Of a stretch of 59,338 nt of DNA, positions 38,323-47,621 are shown piece by piece; position 1 is the stretch's first letter, and each line of letters begins with the position of its first letter. The position numbers and the translations under genes are program-made. Where the stretch lies: positions 1-59,338 of the forward strand of contig JAISCE010000012.1 of NCBI GenBank assembly GCA_031265765.1, written 5' to 3'. Under the pieces are notes generated by a model. The model was not told the DNA's origin. It did not search any database and saw only the letters and a list, made by a program, of their open reading frames with translations. The DNA is from Azoarcus sp. (lineage in GTDB: Bacteria; Pseudomonadota; Gammaproteobacteria; Burkholderiales; Rhodocyclaceae).

Positions 38323-38726
38323 TTGCCTGTGCTGCTCGACTTCGTTTGCAGGCTGATCTTCTTCACGCCTTGCTTGCGCGCTTCTTCAAGCACGTCGATG
38401 ACTTTCTGATAAGGCAGGTCGTTGTGGGCGGCGACGAGAACGGGCTGGTCGGCGTCGATCAGTTTTTTCAATTCGCGCTGGAAATCGACGAACGACAGCG
38501 GCACCGCCTTGCTGTTGGCCGTTTGTTTCAAGGCGAGCTTGCCGTCTTTGTCGACTTCGATGACCGCGGCTTCTTGCGGCGGCGCGACGAGCGGTCCGGC
38601 CGAGGGGACGTCGATGTTGCCGGTCTGCATCATGGGGGCGGTTACCATGAAGATGACCAGCAGCACCAGCATTACGTCGATATAGGGAACGACGTTGATT
38701 TCGTTCTTCAGGCGGCGTTGGCGCAT
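38319..38726 (-). CDS. tolR: Tol-Pal energising protein TolR
   Basis: 135 residues, ExbD/TolR family. The single membrane helix NVVPYIDVMLVLLVIFMVTAP contains the conserved Asp for proton flow. The periplasmic domain includes DQPVLVAAHNDLPYQKVIDVL. It begins 17 bases after the tolQ stop and overlaps tolA by ATGA. Confidence 0.95.
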   Translation of the reverse strand: MRQRRLKNEINVVPYIDVMLVLLVIFMVTAPMMQTGNIDVPSAGPLVAPPQEAAVIEVDKDGKLALKQTANSKAVPLSFVDFQRELKKLIDADQPVLVAAHNDLPYQKVIDVLEEARKQGVKKISLQTKSSSTGK

Positions 38727-38743
38727 AGGGGTGTCCGGGCGGC

Positions 38744-39418
38744 TCAGCGCAGGTTGCGCTGGAGGATGTTGGAAAACTCTTCCATGAAGCTTTCAAAGCG
38801 GATGCTTATGCGGTCGATGTCGTGGGCGAAACGGTTGTAGGCGACCACGGCGGGAATGGCCGCGAACAGGCCGATTGCCGTGGCGACCAGCGCCTCGGCG
38901 ATGCCGGGCGCCACATGTGTCAATGTGGCCGCGCCGACATTCGACAGGCCGCGGAAAGCGTTCATGATTCCCCAGACGGTACCGAAGAGGCCGATATAGG
39001 GGGATACCGAGCCGACCGAGGCCAGGAAGGCGAGGTGGGCGTCGAGGTCATCGACTTCGCGCTGGTAGGTGGCGCGCATCGCGCGCCGGGCGCCGTCGAT
39101 GGTGGCGCCCGCATCGTGGCTGGAACCGCGCAGCTTGGTGAATTCGCGGTAACCCGACTCGAAGATGCGTTCCATGCCGCCGCTGCGGAAGCGACCGCTC
39201 GCGGCGGATTGATACAACAGATCGAGATCGCCGCCGCTCCAGAAATCGCGCTCGAAGCTATCGGTTTTCGAGCGCGCGGAGCGAATCTGGAACCACTTGC
39301 GAAAAATCCAGTACCACGACGTGAGCGAAAGAAAAGCCAGCAGGGACATGACCAGCTTGACGATGATGCTGGCCTGCATGATCAGGTTGAGGATGGAAAG
39401 ATCGTGAATAATAGTCAT
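38744..39418 (-). CDS. tolQ: Tol-Pal energising protein TolQ
   Basis: 224 residues, MotA/TolQ/ExbB family with three membrane helices. Conserved features are SPYIGLFGTVWGIMNAFRGL and the last helix EALVATAIGLFAAIPAVVAYNR. The start MTIIHDLSILNL at 39418 fits family length; the frame stays open upstream into ybgC without support. With TolR it couples the proton gradient to TolA. Confidence 0.95.
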   Translation of the reverse strand: MTIIHDLSILNLIMQASIIVKLVMSLLAFLSLTSWYWIFRKWFQIRSARSKTDSFERDFWSGGDLDLLYQSAASGRFRSGGMERIFESGYREFTKLRGSSHDAGATIDGARRAMRATYQREVDDLDAHLAFLASVGSVSPYIGLFGTVWGIMNAFRGLSNVGAATLTHVAPGIAEALVATAIGLFAAIPAVVAYNRFAHDIDRISIRFESFMEEFSNILQRNLR

Positions 39419-39425
39419 CGCGGGA

Positions 39426-39911
39426 TCAATGGGATTGAGATTGGGGACCAGTACCGGGGGACAGGCAGAGGCGGGCGTGGAAGCGATTACGGAGCGCGTC
39501 CGGCCAGGGCACTGGGCGGCCTTTGCTGGGGGAAACACAGGCGATTTTAGTCTCGGCGGTAAAAAGCAAGGTGTCGCCGCGGGAGATTTGTTGCAAAAAG
39601 CATACACTTGCGTGACGTAAGTTTATGATTTTGCTTGTTATTGTAAGAGTGTCATCAAGTTTGGCAGGAGAGATGTAATCAGCGTGCACGTTGCGAACGA
39701 CGAAAACGGGGCCGCCGTTTTCCAGCAAACGCCGTTGCTCGAAACCGAGGGCGCGCAGGCATTCGCTGCGGGCGCGCTCGCAAAAGCGCAGGTAGCTAGC
39801 GTAATAGACGACGCCTCCGGCGTCGGTATCTTCGTAATAGACGCGCACGGACAGGATGAAATCGGGTGGCTGCAAGGTGGCGGCAGGAGCAGGGGGCGGA
39901 AGCTCATACAT
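39426..39911 (-). CDS. ybgC: YbgC-type acyl-CoA thioesterase of the tol-pal cluster
   Basis: 161-residue hotdog-fold thioesterase. The catalytic region VYYEDTDAGGVVYYASYLRFCERAR has the family Tyr-x-Asp-Thr-Asp motif. First gene of the tol-pal operon, seven bases before tolQ. The N-terminus carries a Pro/Ala-rich addition (MYELPPPAPAATLQPP) before the fold. It acts on acyl-CoA or acyl-ACP at the inner membrane; the exact physiological substrate is unsettled for the family. Confidence 0.93.
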   Translation of the reverse strand: MYELPPPAPAATLQPPDFILSVRVYYEDTDAGGVVYYASYLRFCERARSECLRALGFEQRRLLENGGPVFVVRNVHADYISPAKLDDTLTITSKIINLRHASVCFLQQISRGDTLLFTAETKIACVSPSKGRPVPWPDALRNRFHARLCLSPGTGPQSQSH

Positions 39912-40117
39912 GTTTGCATTCTAAACGAACTTGCGGGCTGCATAGCGGGTCCGTGCAAAAATTCACACATGGACGGGCGCTGTTGGATATTTTCGTCCCG
40001 GACGAAGAATAAGCGTGCCAGCCGGGGAGTGACACGCTGCAAAAACTTTGGTCGGATGCTATTCTTCACGTTCTCGTACACTTGTGTTCGATGGCATATC
40101 TATAGACTGGTTCCAGC

Positions 40118-41281
40118 GTGGCTTTCGGTTTCAATCCTTTCAAGAAAAACGGTATTTCGACCTCGACATCGACGGGGATGGCTCGCTCTTTACCGGATTC
40201 GGAGAGCGCGCGCGATCCCTCTTCGGATGCCGAGCTTTCCGTGCTCGACTTTTCCAACGCCATCGGGCAGGACGAGATCGAGGTTACGGAGGTCGCTACC
40301 GGCGTCGGCGTAGTCTACGAGGAAGCCGCGGTGCTTTACGCCAACGGCAACGACCGCGACGCCGAACATCTGCTTACCGCCGTGTTCGATGATCCCACCG
40401 CGACGGTGGGCGAAGGCTTGTGGATGATGCTGCTCGACCTTTACCGGCTCACCGGGCAGCGGGAACGCTTCGAGGCGCGGGTGATCGACTACGCCCGCCG
40501 GTTCGAGCGTTCGCCTCCAGCCTGGGAAGACTTGTCGCTCCAGTCCGCGAAACGGCGTCCCGAAGCGGCGGCGGCGCTGGTCAACTTTCCCGCCGCCTTG
40601 TCGGCGCAGGCGGCGCAACAGCTTCAACAGATTTGCGCGATCGGGCGCAAGAGCGGTTCGCTTCGCATCGATCTCGGGCGGGTGCGATCCATCGACGACG
40701 AAGGCTGTTCCGCGCTGAAGCAGGCTTTGGCGCAATTGGCTGCCGACCGGGTCAAATTGACCATCTTCAATGCCTCCAGGCTCGTCGACTTGCTGGCTCC
40801 CAAGGTCAAGCCCGGACAGGCCGACAACCGCGATAGCTGGATGCTGATGCTGGAAATGCTGAAATACACCGGCGAGAGCGCGCGCTTCGAGGATCTGGCG
40901 GTCGATTATGCCGTGACCTTTGAAGAATCCCCGCCATCGTGGGAATCGAAGGTGCCTGCGCCGGGCGAACAGCAGGTCGTGGCCGAAGAAGCGCCTGAAC
41001 GCGGAGAAGATGAATTCTGTTTCGATGGCGACCTCTCCGGTTCGAGCAGCGAGGCGATCCGCAAACTGGAAGAGTTCGCCTCCACCCGGCAGACAGTCGT
41101 CGTCGATTGCAGCCACTTGCGGCGGATCGACTTCGTGGCGGCGGGAACCCTGTTCAATTCCCTTGCATCGTTCCAGGCCCATGGCAAAACCGTGCAGTTA
41201 CAAAAAGTCAACGCCATGATCGGCGCGCTGATGCGGGTCATGAGCATCGATCAGGTCGCGGTGGTGGTACTGCGTGATTGA
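40118..41281 (+). CDS. Protein with two STAS-like domains, upstream of hslV
   Basis: 387 residues from a GTG start. A Ser/Thr-rich N-terminus is followed by helical segments with a repeated motif (LDLYRLTGQRERFEARVIDYA and EMLKYTGESARFEDLAVDYA) and two STAS-like domains. One is at about 160-230 (GSLRIDLGRVRSIDDEGCSAL), the other at about 300-387 (TVVVDCSHLRRIDFVAAGTLF). STAS domains act in signalling as anti-anti-sigma-like switches, but no kinase partner is nearby. The spacer to hslV is 150 bases. I have the impression this pairing is common in betaproteobacteria; function unknown. Confidence 0.8.
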   Translation: MAFGFNPFKKNGISTSTSTGMARSLPDSESARDPSSDAELSVLDFSNAIGQDEIEVTEVATGVGVVYEEAAVLYANGNDRDAEHLLTAVFDDPTATVGEGLWMMLLDLYRLTGQRERFEARVIDYARRFERSPPAWEDLSLQSAKRRPEAAAALVNFPAALSAQAAQQLQQICAIGRKSGSLRIDLGRVRSIDDEGCSALKQALAQLAADRVKLTIFNASRLVDLLAPKVKPGQADNRDSWMLMLEMLKYTGESARFEDLAVDYAVTFEESPPSWESKVPAPGEQQVVAEEAPERGEDEFCFDGDLSGSSSEAIRKLEEFASTRQTVVVDCSHLRRIDFVAAGTLFNSLASFQAHGKTVQLQKVNAMIGALMRVMSIDQVAVVVLRD

Positions 41282-41431
41282 GCGGTGCGCGGTTTTGGCG
41301 GTCTTGCGGAGGGCGGAGCCGTTTCATGGGGACGTTTTCCAGATATCGTCCAACGCGGTGGACGGGGGTTCCCGCCGTCGATTTTTCCCGCAACGTTCGT
41401 CTATCTACCTATTTCCAATATGGAAGCATGC

Positions 41432-41971
41432 ATGGAACAGTATCACGGCACGACAATCCTTTCGGTTCGCCGCGGCGACCGGGTCGCGCTTGGCGGCGAT
41501 GGACAGGTCACGCTTGGCAACATCGTCATCAAGGCATCGGCGCGCAAAGTGCGCACGCTCTACGAAGGGCGCATCCTTGCCGGTTTCGCCGGCGGCACCG
41601 CCGATGCGTTTACCTTGTTTGAGCGTTTCGAGGCCAAACTTGAAAAGCACCAGGGCAAGCTGTTGCGCAGCGCGGTGGAACTCGCCAAGGACTGGCGCAC
41701 CGACCGCATGCTGCGTCGGCTGGAAGCCATGCTTGCGGTTGCCGACCGTGAACACTCCCTGGTCATCACAGGCAACGGCGACGTACTCGAACCCGAACAA
41801 GGCATCGTCGCCATCGGTAGCGGCGGCCCTTATGCGCAGGCGGCGGCGCGGGCGCTGCTTGAAAACACCGAACTCGCACCGAAAGAAATCATTGCGAGAT
41901 CGTTGGCGATAGCCGGCGACCTGTGTATCTATACCAATCAGTGTCACGTTATCGAGGAGTTGGGCGAATGA
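41432..41971 (+). CDS. hslV: ATP-dependent protease peptidase subunit HslV
   Basis: 179 residues, proteasome-like peptidase of the HslUV complex. [15 protein letters not shown] is the betaproteobacterial form; Thr7 becomes the N-terminal nucleophile after removal of the leader. [14 protein letters not shown] and [17 protein letters not shown] are diagnostic. The start at 41432 has GGAAG upstream. The stop overlaps the hslU start as ATGA. Confidence 0.96.
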   Translation: MEQYHGTTILSVRRGDRVALGGDGQVTLGNIVIKASARKVRTLYEGRILAGFAGGTADAFTLFERFEAKLEKHQGKLLRSAVELAKDWRTDRMLRRLEAMLAVADREHSLVITGNGDVLEPEQGIVAIGSGGPYAQAAARALLENTELAPKEIIARSLAIAGDLCIYTNQCHVIEELGE

Positions 41972-43299
41972 GCGAGGCGATGACCCCGGCGGAGATTGTT
42001 TCCGAGCTTGACAAACATATCGTTGGCCAGCACAAGGCCAAGCGGGTCGTGGCGGTGGCCTTGCGCAGCCGTTGGCGGCGCATGCGGGTTGCCGAGCCTT
42101 TGCGCAGCGAGATCACTCCCAAGAACATCCTGATGATCGGCCCCACGGGCGTCGGCAAGACCGAGATCGCGCGCAGGCTTGCGCGCTTGACGCAATCTCC
42201 GTTCATCAAGGTCGAAGCGACCAAATTCACTGAAGTCGGCTACGTCGGACGCGATGTCGACACGATCATCCGCGATCTGGTGGAAACCGCGGTCAAGGAC
42301 AAACGTGAACGCGCCATGCGTCTCGTGCGGGATCGCGCCCTCGATGCCGCCGAAGACTGCGTACTCAATGCGCTTCTGCCCATGGCGCGCACGGGTATCG
42401 CCGATGGCGGCGAAGCGCCGGATAGCGGCACGCGGCAGAAATTCCGCAAGAAACTGCGCGAAGGCGAACTCGACGACAAGGAAATCGAAATCGAAATCGC
42501 CGCGCCCGGCATGTATGCCGAGATTTTCGCTCCGCCGGGCATGGAAGAACTGACCCAGCAAATCCAGGGGATGTTCCAGAATCTTGGCGGCGGCAAAAAG
42601 AAAATGCGGCGTTTGCGGGTCGGCGAAGCCTTGCGGCTGTTGGCCGACGAAGAAGCCATCAAACTTATCAACGACGACGAAATCAAGACCGAAGCCCTGC
42701 GCGCGGTCGAGCAGGACGGCATCGTGTTTCTCGACGAAATCGACAAAATCGCCACGCGCGGCGAGGCGCATGGGGCCGACGTGTCGCGCCAGGGCGTGCA
42801 GCGCGATCTCCTGCCCCTGGTCGAAGGGGCGACCGTGTCCACAAAATACGGCATGGTCAAGACCGACCACATCCTGTTCATTGCCAGCGGCGCATTCCAC
42901 CTTTCGCGCCCGAGCGATCTGATTCCCGAATTGCAGGGGCGTTTCCCGATTCGCGTCGAACTCGATTCGCTGTCGGTGAGCGATTTCGAGCGCATCCTGA
43001 CCAGCACCGACGCCTGCCTGACCCGCCAGTACGAGGCACTGCTCGCCACCGACGGCGTCAGCTTGAGCTTTACCGCGGACGGCATCCGCCGGCTGGCGGA
43101 AATTGCTTTTCAGGTCAATGAAAAAACCGAGAACATCGGCGCGCGCCGTCTTTATACAGTGATGGAAAAACTCCTTGAAGGCATCTCGTTTGAAGCCGGT
43201 AACGGCAAGGCCGATGCCTTGACCGTGGATGCCGCCTATGTCGACGCCAGCCTTGCGGATGTGGCTGGGCGCGAGGATCTGGCCCGGTACGTATTGTGA
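41968..43299 (+). CDS. hslU: ATP-dependent protease ATPase subunit HslU
   Basis: 443-residue AAA+ unfoldase that feeds HslV. Walker [16 protein letters not shown], the pore loop [14 protein letters not shown], an inserted I-domain (about 110-235), Walker [12 protein letters not shown], and the sensor/C-terminal part [21 protein letters not shown] are present. The C-terminus DLARYVL docks into HslV. Translationally coupled to hslV. Confidence 0.97.
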   Translation: MSEAMTPAEIVSELDKHIVGQHKAKRVVAVALRSRWRRMRVAEPLRSEITPKNILMIGPTGVGKTEIARRLARLTQSPFIKVEATKFTEVGYVGRDVDTIIRDLVETAVKDKRERAMRLVRDRALDAAEDCVLNALLPMARTGIADGGEAPDSGTRQKFRKKLREGELDDKEIEIEIAAPGMYAEIFAPPGMEELTQQIQGMFQNLGGGKKKMRRLRVGEALRLLADEEAIKLINDDEIKTEALRAVEQDGIVFLDEIDKIATRGEAHGADVSRQGVQRDLLPLVEGATVSTKYGMVKTDHILFIASGAFHLSRPSDLIPELQGRFPIRVELDSLSVSDFERILTSTDACLTRQYEALLATDGVSLSFTADGIRRLAEIAFQVNEKTENIGARRLYTVMEKLLEGISFEAGNGKADALTVDAAYVDASLADVAGREDLARYVL

Positions 43300-43482
43300 A
43301 AATGCAATGTTGGAGAGACTTGCGGGCGACTTTGTCCTGAAGGCAGCGCAAGCAGCGGTTGAAGCAACGGGATGCCGTGAGTATATGAACGTTCATGGCA
43401 TATAAAAAGAAAGGACGGTTCTAAATTTCCGGAAAAATCCATGGATAAATAAATACCCGTTTTTCGATCGGGGAGAACCCGC

Positions 43483-44256
43483 ATGACACAACTTACCGAT
43501 TCCGATGCCGCCTGCGCAGCCCGCGTCGATGTCGCGGCGGCCTGTCGCCTGACCCACCTTCTCGGCTGGACGGATCTGCTTGCCACGCACATTTCCGTCC
43601 GTGTGCCGGGGCGTCACGACCGCTATTTTGTCAACCCGCTGGGGCTTGCTTTCGACGAAGTCGGCGCTTCCAGCGTGCTGGAAGTCGATGTCGATGGTAA
43701 CGTCATTACCGGCGACGGGCGCGGCGCGGGTGAACTGAATCCCGCCGGAACCGTCATCCACGGCGCGATCCATGCTACCGGCCTGGTTGCCGCCAATGCC
43801 GTGGTGCATTTGCACGCCAGGGATGGCGTCGCCGTCTCCTGCCAGCGTGACGGGCTTTTGCCGCTTACGCAGATGGCTTTGATGATTTACGCCGACGTGG
43901 CCTATCACGATTTCCAGGGCGTAGTGCTGGACGAAGCCGAGCGGCAAAGCCTGCTCGACGATCTGGGCGACAAGCACAATCTGATTTTGAGAAACCACGG
44001 CACGCTCTCCATCGGACGCGACATGGCCGAAGCTTTCGGGCGCATCTGGCGACTGGAACGCGCCTGCCGCTTCCAGCTTGCCGCGCAATCGGCGGGCGTG
44101 CCCTTGCAGGTATTGCCGCAGCGCGTCATCGACCGCACGATAGGGCAAGCCAAAGCGATCAGCGGCGACGATTCCCGGTTCTTCCCCGCGGGCAAACGCG
44201 AATGGGCAGCGCACTTGCGGCGGCTCGATCGGGAATTGCCTGGGTATCGGGACTGA
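43483..44256 (+). CDS. Class II aldolase/adducin family protein
   Basis: 257 residues. The zinc site of the family is visible as HLHARDG (about 108-113) with a later His in LRNHGTLSIGRDMAEAF. N-terminal TDLLATHISVRVPGRHDRYFVNPLGLAFDEV is typical of the adducin-like subgroup found in proteobacteria, whose substrate is mostly unknown; fuculose-phosphate aldolase activity should not be assumed. It stands alone between hslU and the convergent glnA. Confidence 0.88.
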   Translation: MTQLTDSDAACAARVDVAAACRLTHLLGWTDLLATHISVRVPGRHDRYFVNPLGLAFDEVGASSVLEVDVDGNVITGDGRGAGELNPAGTVIHGAIHATGLVAANAVVHLHARDGVAVSCQRDGLLPLTQMALMIYADVAYHDFQGVVLDEAERQSLLDDLGDKHNLILRNHGTLSIGRDMAEAFGRIWRLERACRFQLAAQSAGVPLQVLPQRVIDRTIGQAKAISGDDSRFFPAGKREWAAHLRRLDRELPGYRD

Positions 44257-44260
44257 AGAC

Positions 44261-44280
44261 GGCGGTTCCGGAGAACCGCC
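44261..44280. terminator. Hairpin between convergent aldolase and glnA
   Basis: GGCGGTTC (44261-44268), loop CGGA, GAACCGCC (44273-44280), exactly between the two stop codons. No T-run on either strand, so termination strength is uncertain. Confidence 0.5.
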
Positions 44281-44301
44281 GCTTCCCGTCCGGCAAGGAG
44301 T

Positions 44302-45711
44302 TCAAAGGCTGTAGTACATGTCGAATTCGACCGGATGCGTGGTCATGCGGAAGCGGGTGATGTCTTCCATTTTCAGTTCGATGTAGGCATCGATGAAGTC
44401 GTTGGAGAACACACCGCCGCGGGTCAGGAACTCACGATCCTTGTCGAGATAGTCGAGCGCCTGGTCGAGACTCGAACACACGGTAGGAATCTTGGCGTCT
44501 TCTTCCGGCGGCAGGTCGTAGAGATTCTTGTCGGCGGGATCGCCGGGGTGGATCTTGTTCTGGATGCCGTCGAGGCCCGCCATCGCCATCGCCGCGAAGG
44601 CGAGATAGGGGTTGGCGGTGGGGTCGGGGAAGCGTACTTCGATGCGGCGGCCCTTGGGGCTGGCGACGTAGGGAATGCGGATCGAGGCCGAGCGGTTGCG
44701 GGCGGAGTAGGCGAGCTTCACCGGCGCTTCAAAGCCGGGCACCAAACGCTTGTAGGAGTTGGTGCCGGGGTTGGTGATGGCATTCAGCGCGCGGGCGTGC
44801 TTGATGATGCCGCCGATGTAGTAGAGCGCGATCTCGGACAGACCGGCATAGCCGTTGCCCGCGAACAGGTTTTGGCCGTCTTTCCAGATCGACTGGTGCA
44901 CATGCATGCCGGAACCGTTGTCGCCGACGATGGGTTTGGGCATGAAGGTGGCGGTTTTGCCATATTGATGCGCGATGTTGTGCACGATGTATTTGAGGAT
45001 TTGCGTCCAGTCGGCGCGGCGGGTCAGGGTGGTGAAGCGAGTGCCGATTTCGCACTGCCCGGCGGTGGCGACTTCGTGGTGGTGCACTTCGACCGGAACG
45101 CCGACGGATTCGAGCGCCAGCACCATCGCGGCGCGAATGTCGTTGAGGCTGTCGACCGGCGGCACGGGGAAGTAGCCGCCCTTGACGCGCGGACGGTGCC
45201 CGGTGTTGCCGCCATCGAATTTCTCGGACGAAGACCACGCGGCTTCTTCGGAAAACACTTTGACGTAAGAACCGGAGATGTCGACCGCCCATTCGACGGC
45301 GTCGAAGATGAAGAATTCGGGTTCCGGGCCGAAATAGGCGGTGTCGCCGATGCCGGTGCTCTTGAGATAGGCTTCGGCGCGCTTGGCGATGGAGCGCGGG
45401 TCGCGGTCGTAGCCCTTGCCGTCCGACGGTTCGATGACATCGCAGGTCAGTATCAGGGTGGTTTCGTCGAAAAAGGGATCGATATAGGCCGATTCGGCAT
45501 CCGGCAGCAGGATCATATCGGACGCCTGGATACCTTTCCATCCGGCGATCGAGGAGCCGTCGAACATGTGGCCGTGCTCGAAGACTTCTTCCTCGAAGGC
45601 GGAGATGGGCACGCCAACGTGCTGTTCCTTGCCGCGGGTGTCGGTAAAACGGTAGTCAACGAAGCGAACCTCGTTTTCCTGGATCAACTTCATGACGTCT
45701 TGAGCGTTCAT
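44302..45711 (-). CDS. glnA: Glutamine synthetase type I
   Basis: 469 residues; makes glutamine from glutamate, ammonia and ATP. Marks include [70 protein letters not shown] and the adenylylation site NLYDLPPEE with Tyr398, so it is controlled by GlnE. The start at 45711 follows AGGAGTGAAT; the open frame further upstream lies in the promoter region. Control is expected from sigma-54 and NtrC (sites at 45826-45841 and 45904-45950), with P-II as upstream sensor. Confidence 0.97.
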   Translation of the reverse strand: MNAQDVMKLIQENEVRFVDYRFTDTRGKEQHVGVPISAFEEEVFEHGHMFDGSSIAGWKGIQASDMILLPDAESAYIDPFFDETTLILTCDVIEPSDGKGYDRDPRSIAKRAEAYLKSTGIGDTAYFGPEPEFFIFDAVEWAVDISGSYVKVFSEEAAWSSSEKFDGGNTGHRPRVKGGYFPVPPVDSLNDIRAAMVLALESVGVPVEVHHHEVATAGQCEIGTRFTTLTRRADWTQILKYIVHNIAHQYGKTATFMPKPIVGDNGSGMHVHQSIWKDGQNLFAGNGYAGLSEIALYYIGGIIKHARALNAITNPGTNSYKRLVPGFEAPVKLAYSARNRSASIRIPYVASPKGRRIEVRFPDPTANPYLAFAAMAMAGLDGIQNKIHPGDPADKNLYDLPPEEDAKIPTVCSSLDQALDYLDKDREFLTRGGVFSNDFIDAYIELKMEDITRFRMTTHPVEFDMYYSL

Positions 45712-45825
45712 ATTCACTCCTGGTGAGATGGTGCGATATTTACGGGAATCCGGATGGAGAAGCCATTCGCTCCGGGCGGGACAAGGTCTTTTTCGATGGC
45801 CGGACTTTCGTTGTCCGCGGAGCCT

Positions 45826-45841
45826 AGCAGTATCCGTGCCA
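45826..45841 (-). promoter_or_regulatory. Sigma-54 promoter of glnA
   Basis: On the minus strand TGGCACGGATACTGCT: -24 GG and -12 GC elements with correct spacing, very close to TGGCAC-N5-TTGCA. Transcription would start near 45815, giving a leader of about 105 bases to glnA. Confidence 0.85.
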
Positions 45842-45903
45842 TTGATATCCGGCTTGCCGCGCATTGTGTCATAAGAAAAAGAGAAAAGCTGGAAATGATG
45901 CTT

Positions 45904-45950
45904 TGCACCATATTGGTGCCTTGCGGGGCATCTCGCCTCATCATGGTGCA
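45904..45950 (-). promoter_or_regulatory. Two NtrC-type enhancer sites upstream of glnA
   Basis: Site 1 (45904-45920) TGCACCATATTGGTGCC is near perfect against TGCACCA-N3-TGGTGCA. Site 2 (45934-45950) has a perfect right half TGGTGCA and a weak left half CGCCTCA. Centres are 30 bases apart and lie about 97 and 127 bases before the predicted start, like the E. coli glnA enhancers. Site 2 covers the stop codon of the cation efflux gene. Confidence 0.8.
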
Positions 45951-47113
45951 AGCAGGATGTAATAAGTGATTTTGTGGTAATGGGGATGTGTGGCGAGCCA
46001 GGCGTCCGTGCGTTGCTTGAGCGCATCGATGCAGGCGGGATGGGCTTCCGGCGAGAAATAGACTTCGGCCTCGATATGGCAGTTGAAGTAGTGCAATTGG
46101 AGGCGCTGGAAGGACAGGGTGCCGGTGTTTTTGTCATCTTCTCCAATGAGGGCGGCAAGCTCCGCGATCACGGCGGCGCGCGGCGGGAGGCGCTCGCCGC
46201 CGGAGGCCGCCTGGCCATCGTCCTCGGTGTCGATGTGGACGAGCACTTCGCTCACCTCGGGATGCGCGGCGCGTACGGCAACGGCCACGCTGTCCGAGAT
46301 GTAATGTCCCTCCGAGACCGTGATGCGCGGGTCGACCTGGACGTGAGCATCGCACAATACGTGCTGGGCCATGTGGCGGGTGCGCAGTTCGTGCAGACCG
46401 GCGACGCCCGGCGTCTCGATGATGGTCTGGCGCAGGCGGGCGAGTTCTTCGGGCGACAGGCCGGTGTCGATCAATTCGCGCACTGCGTTCCAGCCCAGGC
46501 GGATGCCCATGCGCAGGATGAGAAAGCCGACCACGGCGGCGGCCAGCGGTTCCAGGAACGGATAGCCGGCGAGGCTGCCGCCGATGCCGATGGCCACGAC
46601 CAGCGAGGAGGCCGCATCGGAGCGGGCATGCCATGCGTTGGCTTCGAGCAGGGGCGCGCGCAGACGCCGCCCGGCGGCAAGCGTGAATCGGGAAAGCGTC
46701 TCTTTCGCCGCCAGGGTGAAAAGCGCCATGATGAGCGCAGCCGGATGCAAAGGCGTTTGCGTATCCATGTGTTGCAGTCGGATGCCGGATGTCCACAAAA
46801 AGCCGATGCCGACCGCCGCCAGCGATGCGCCGAGCAGGAGCGAAGTCGCCGTCTCGATTCGTCCGTGGCCGTAAGGATGATCGAGGTCGGCGGGATCGGC
46901 GCCATGCCGTCCCGCCGCCAATACCATGAAATCCGTAATCAAATCCGAGAGCGTGTGCACAGCATCGGCCACCAGGCTGAAGGCGTGGGCGAAAAGGCCG
47001 ATGGCGATCTGGCCGAGCGTCAAAGCGGAATTGGCGGCGATCGCCACCAGTGTGACGCGTCGGATCGCGCGCGTGCGCGTGGCGCTTTCGTCGCCGGACG
47101 TGAGCGGAGGCAT
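45941..47113 (-). CDS. Cation diffusion facilitator family transporter
   Basis: 390 residues with about six membrane helices and a C-terminal cytoplasmic domain. Metal-binding HxxxD-type motifs are seen in [16 protein letters not shown] and [24 protein letters not shown] is a family marker. It exports divalent metal (Zn, Fe, Co or Mn; not resolved) by proton antiport. The C-terminal part is extended (residues about 290-390) with several His and Asp. Upstream of glnA on the same strand but the sigma-54 promoter lies between. Confidence 0.9.
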   Translation of the reverse strand: MPPLTSGDESATRTRAIRRVTLVAIAANSALTLGQIAIGLFAHAFSLVADAVHTLSDLITDFMVLAAGRHGADPADLDHPYGHGRIETATSLLLGASLAAVGIGFLWTSGIRLQHMDTQTPLHPAALIMALFTLAAKETLSRFTLAAGRRLRAPLLEANAWHARSDAASSLVVAIGIGGSLAGYPFLEPLAAAVVGFLILRMGIRLGWNAVRELIDTGLSPEELARLRQTIIETPGVAGLHELRTRHMAQHVLCDAHVQVDPRITVSEGHYISDSVAVAVRAAHPEVSEVLVHIDTEDDGQAASGGERLPPRAAVIAELAALIGEDDKNTGTLSFQRLQLHYFNCHIEAEVYFSPEAHPACIDALKQRTDAWLATHPHYHKITYYILLAP

Positions 47114-47168
47114 GAGCGGACGGAGCAGGAAGGTTATACTCGTGGCCCGATTTTAGCCGGATATCGAC

Positions 47169-47621
47169 ATGGGAACCCTCAATGCCTTACTCGGTCTGGC
47201 GCGCCAGCGCGCCGTCGAGCTTGGATTGTCCTATCAGGGCGCACTGACGCCAGCCGAAGCCTGGCAGATATGGCAGATTGCCCCTGGGGCGAAACTCATC
47301 GATATCCGCACCCGCGCCGAACTCGAATGGGTCGGACGTATTCCGGGCACGGTCGATATCGAATACGAGCTTTGGCCGGGCGGGCAGGTCAACAATCGTT
47401 TCATGATGCAGTTGCGCCAGTCGGTCAGCCCCGAGGCGCTGGTGATGTTCATCTGCCGTTCCGGGCGGCGCTCCGACGAAACCGCGAGCCTCGCCGCCCG
47501 TTCCGGCTATAACAATTGCTACAACGTTCTCGAGGGCTTTGAAGGTTCGCTCGATGCGAACAAGCAGCGCGGCCATGTCGGCGGCTGGAAGCTTGCCGGC
47601 CTGCCCTGGGAGCAGGCGTGA
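47169..47621 (+). CDS. Rhodanese-like domain protein
   Basis: 150-residue single-domain rhodanese with active-site loop FICRSGRRSDET, whose Cys can carry persulfide sulfur. It starts with MGTLNALLGLARQRAVELGL. A TATACT -10 lies at 47135-47140. The stop overlaps the nadA start as GTGA, so the two are co-expressed. A supply of sulfur for FeS cluster assembly on NadA is a tempting but unproven link. Confidence 0.9.
   Translation: MGTLNALLGLARQRAVELGLSYQGALTPAEAWQIWQIAPGAKLIDIRTRAELEWVGRIPGTVDIEYELWPGGQVNNRFMMQLRQSVSPEALVMFICRSGRRSDETASLAARSGYNNCYNVLEGFEGSLDANKQRGHVGGWKLAGLPWEQA

Noticed and set aside
44302-46158. Longer glnA starting at 46158
   Set aside because: The extra 149 residues read through the sigma-54 promoter and NtrC sites and resemble nothing; the ATG at 45711 has a good ribosome site.
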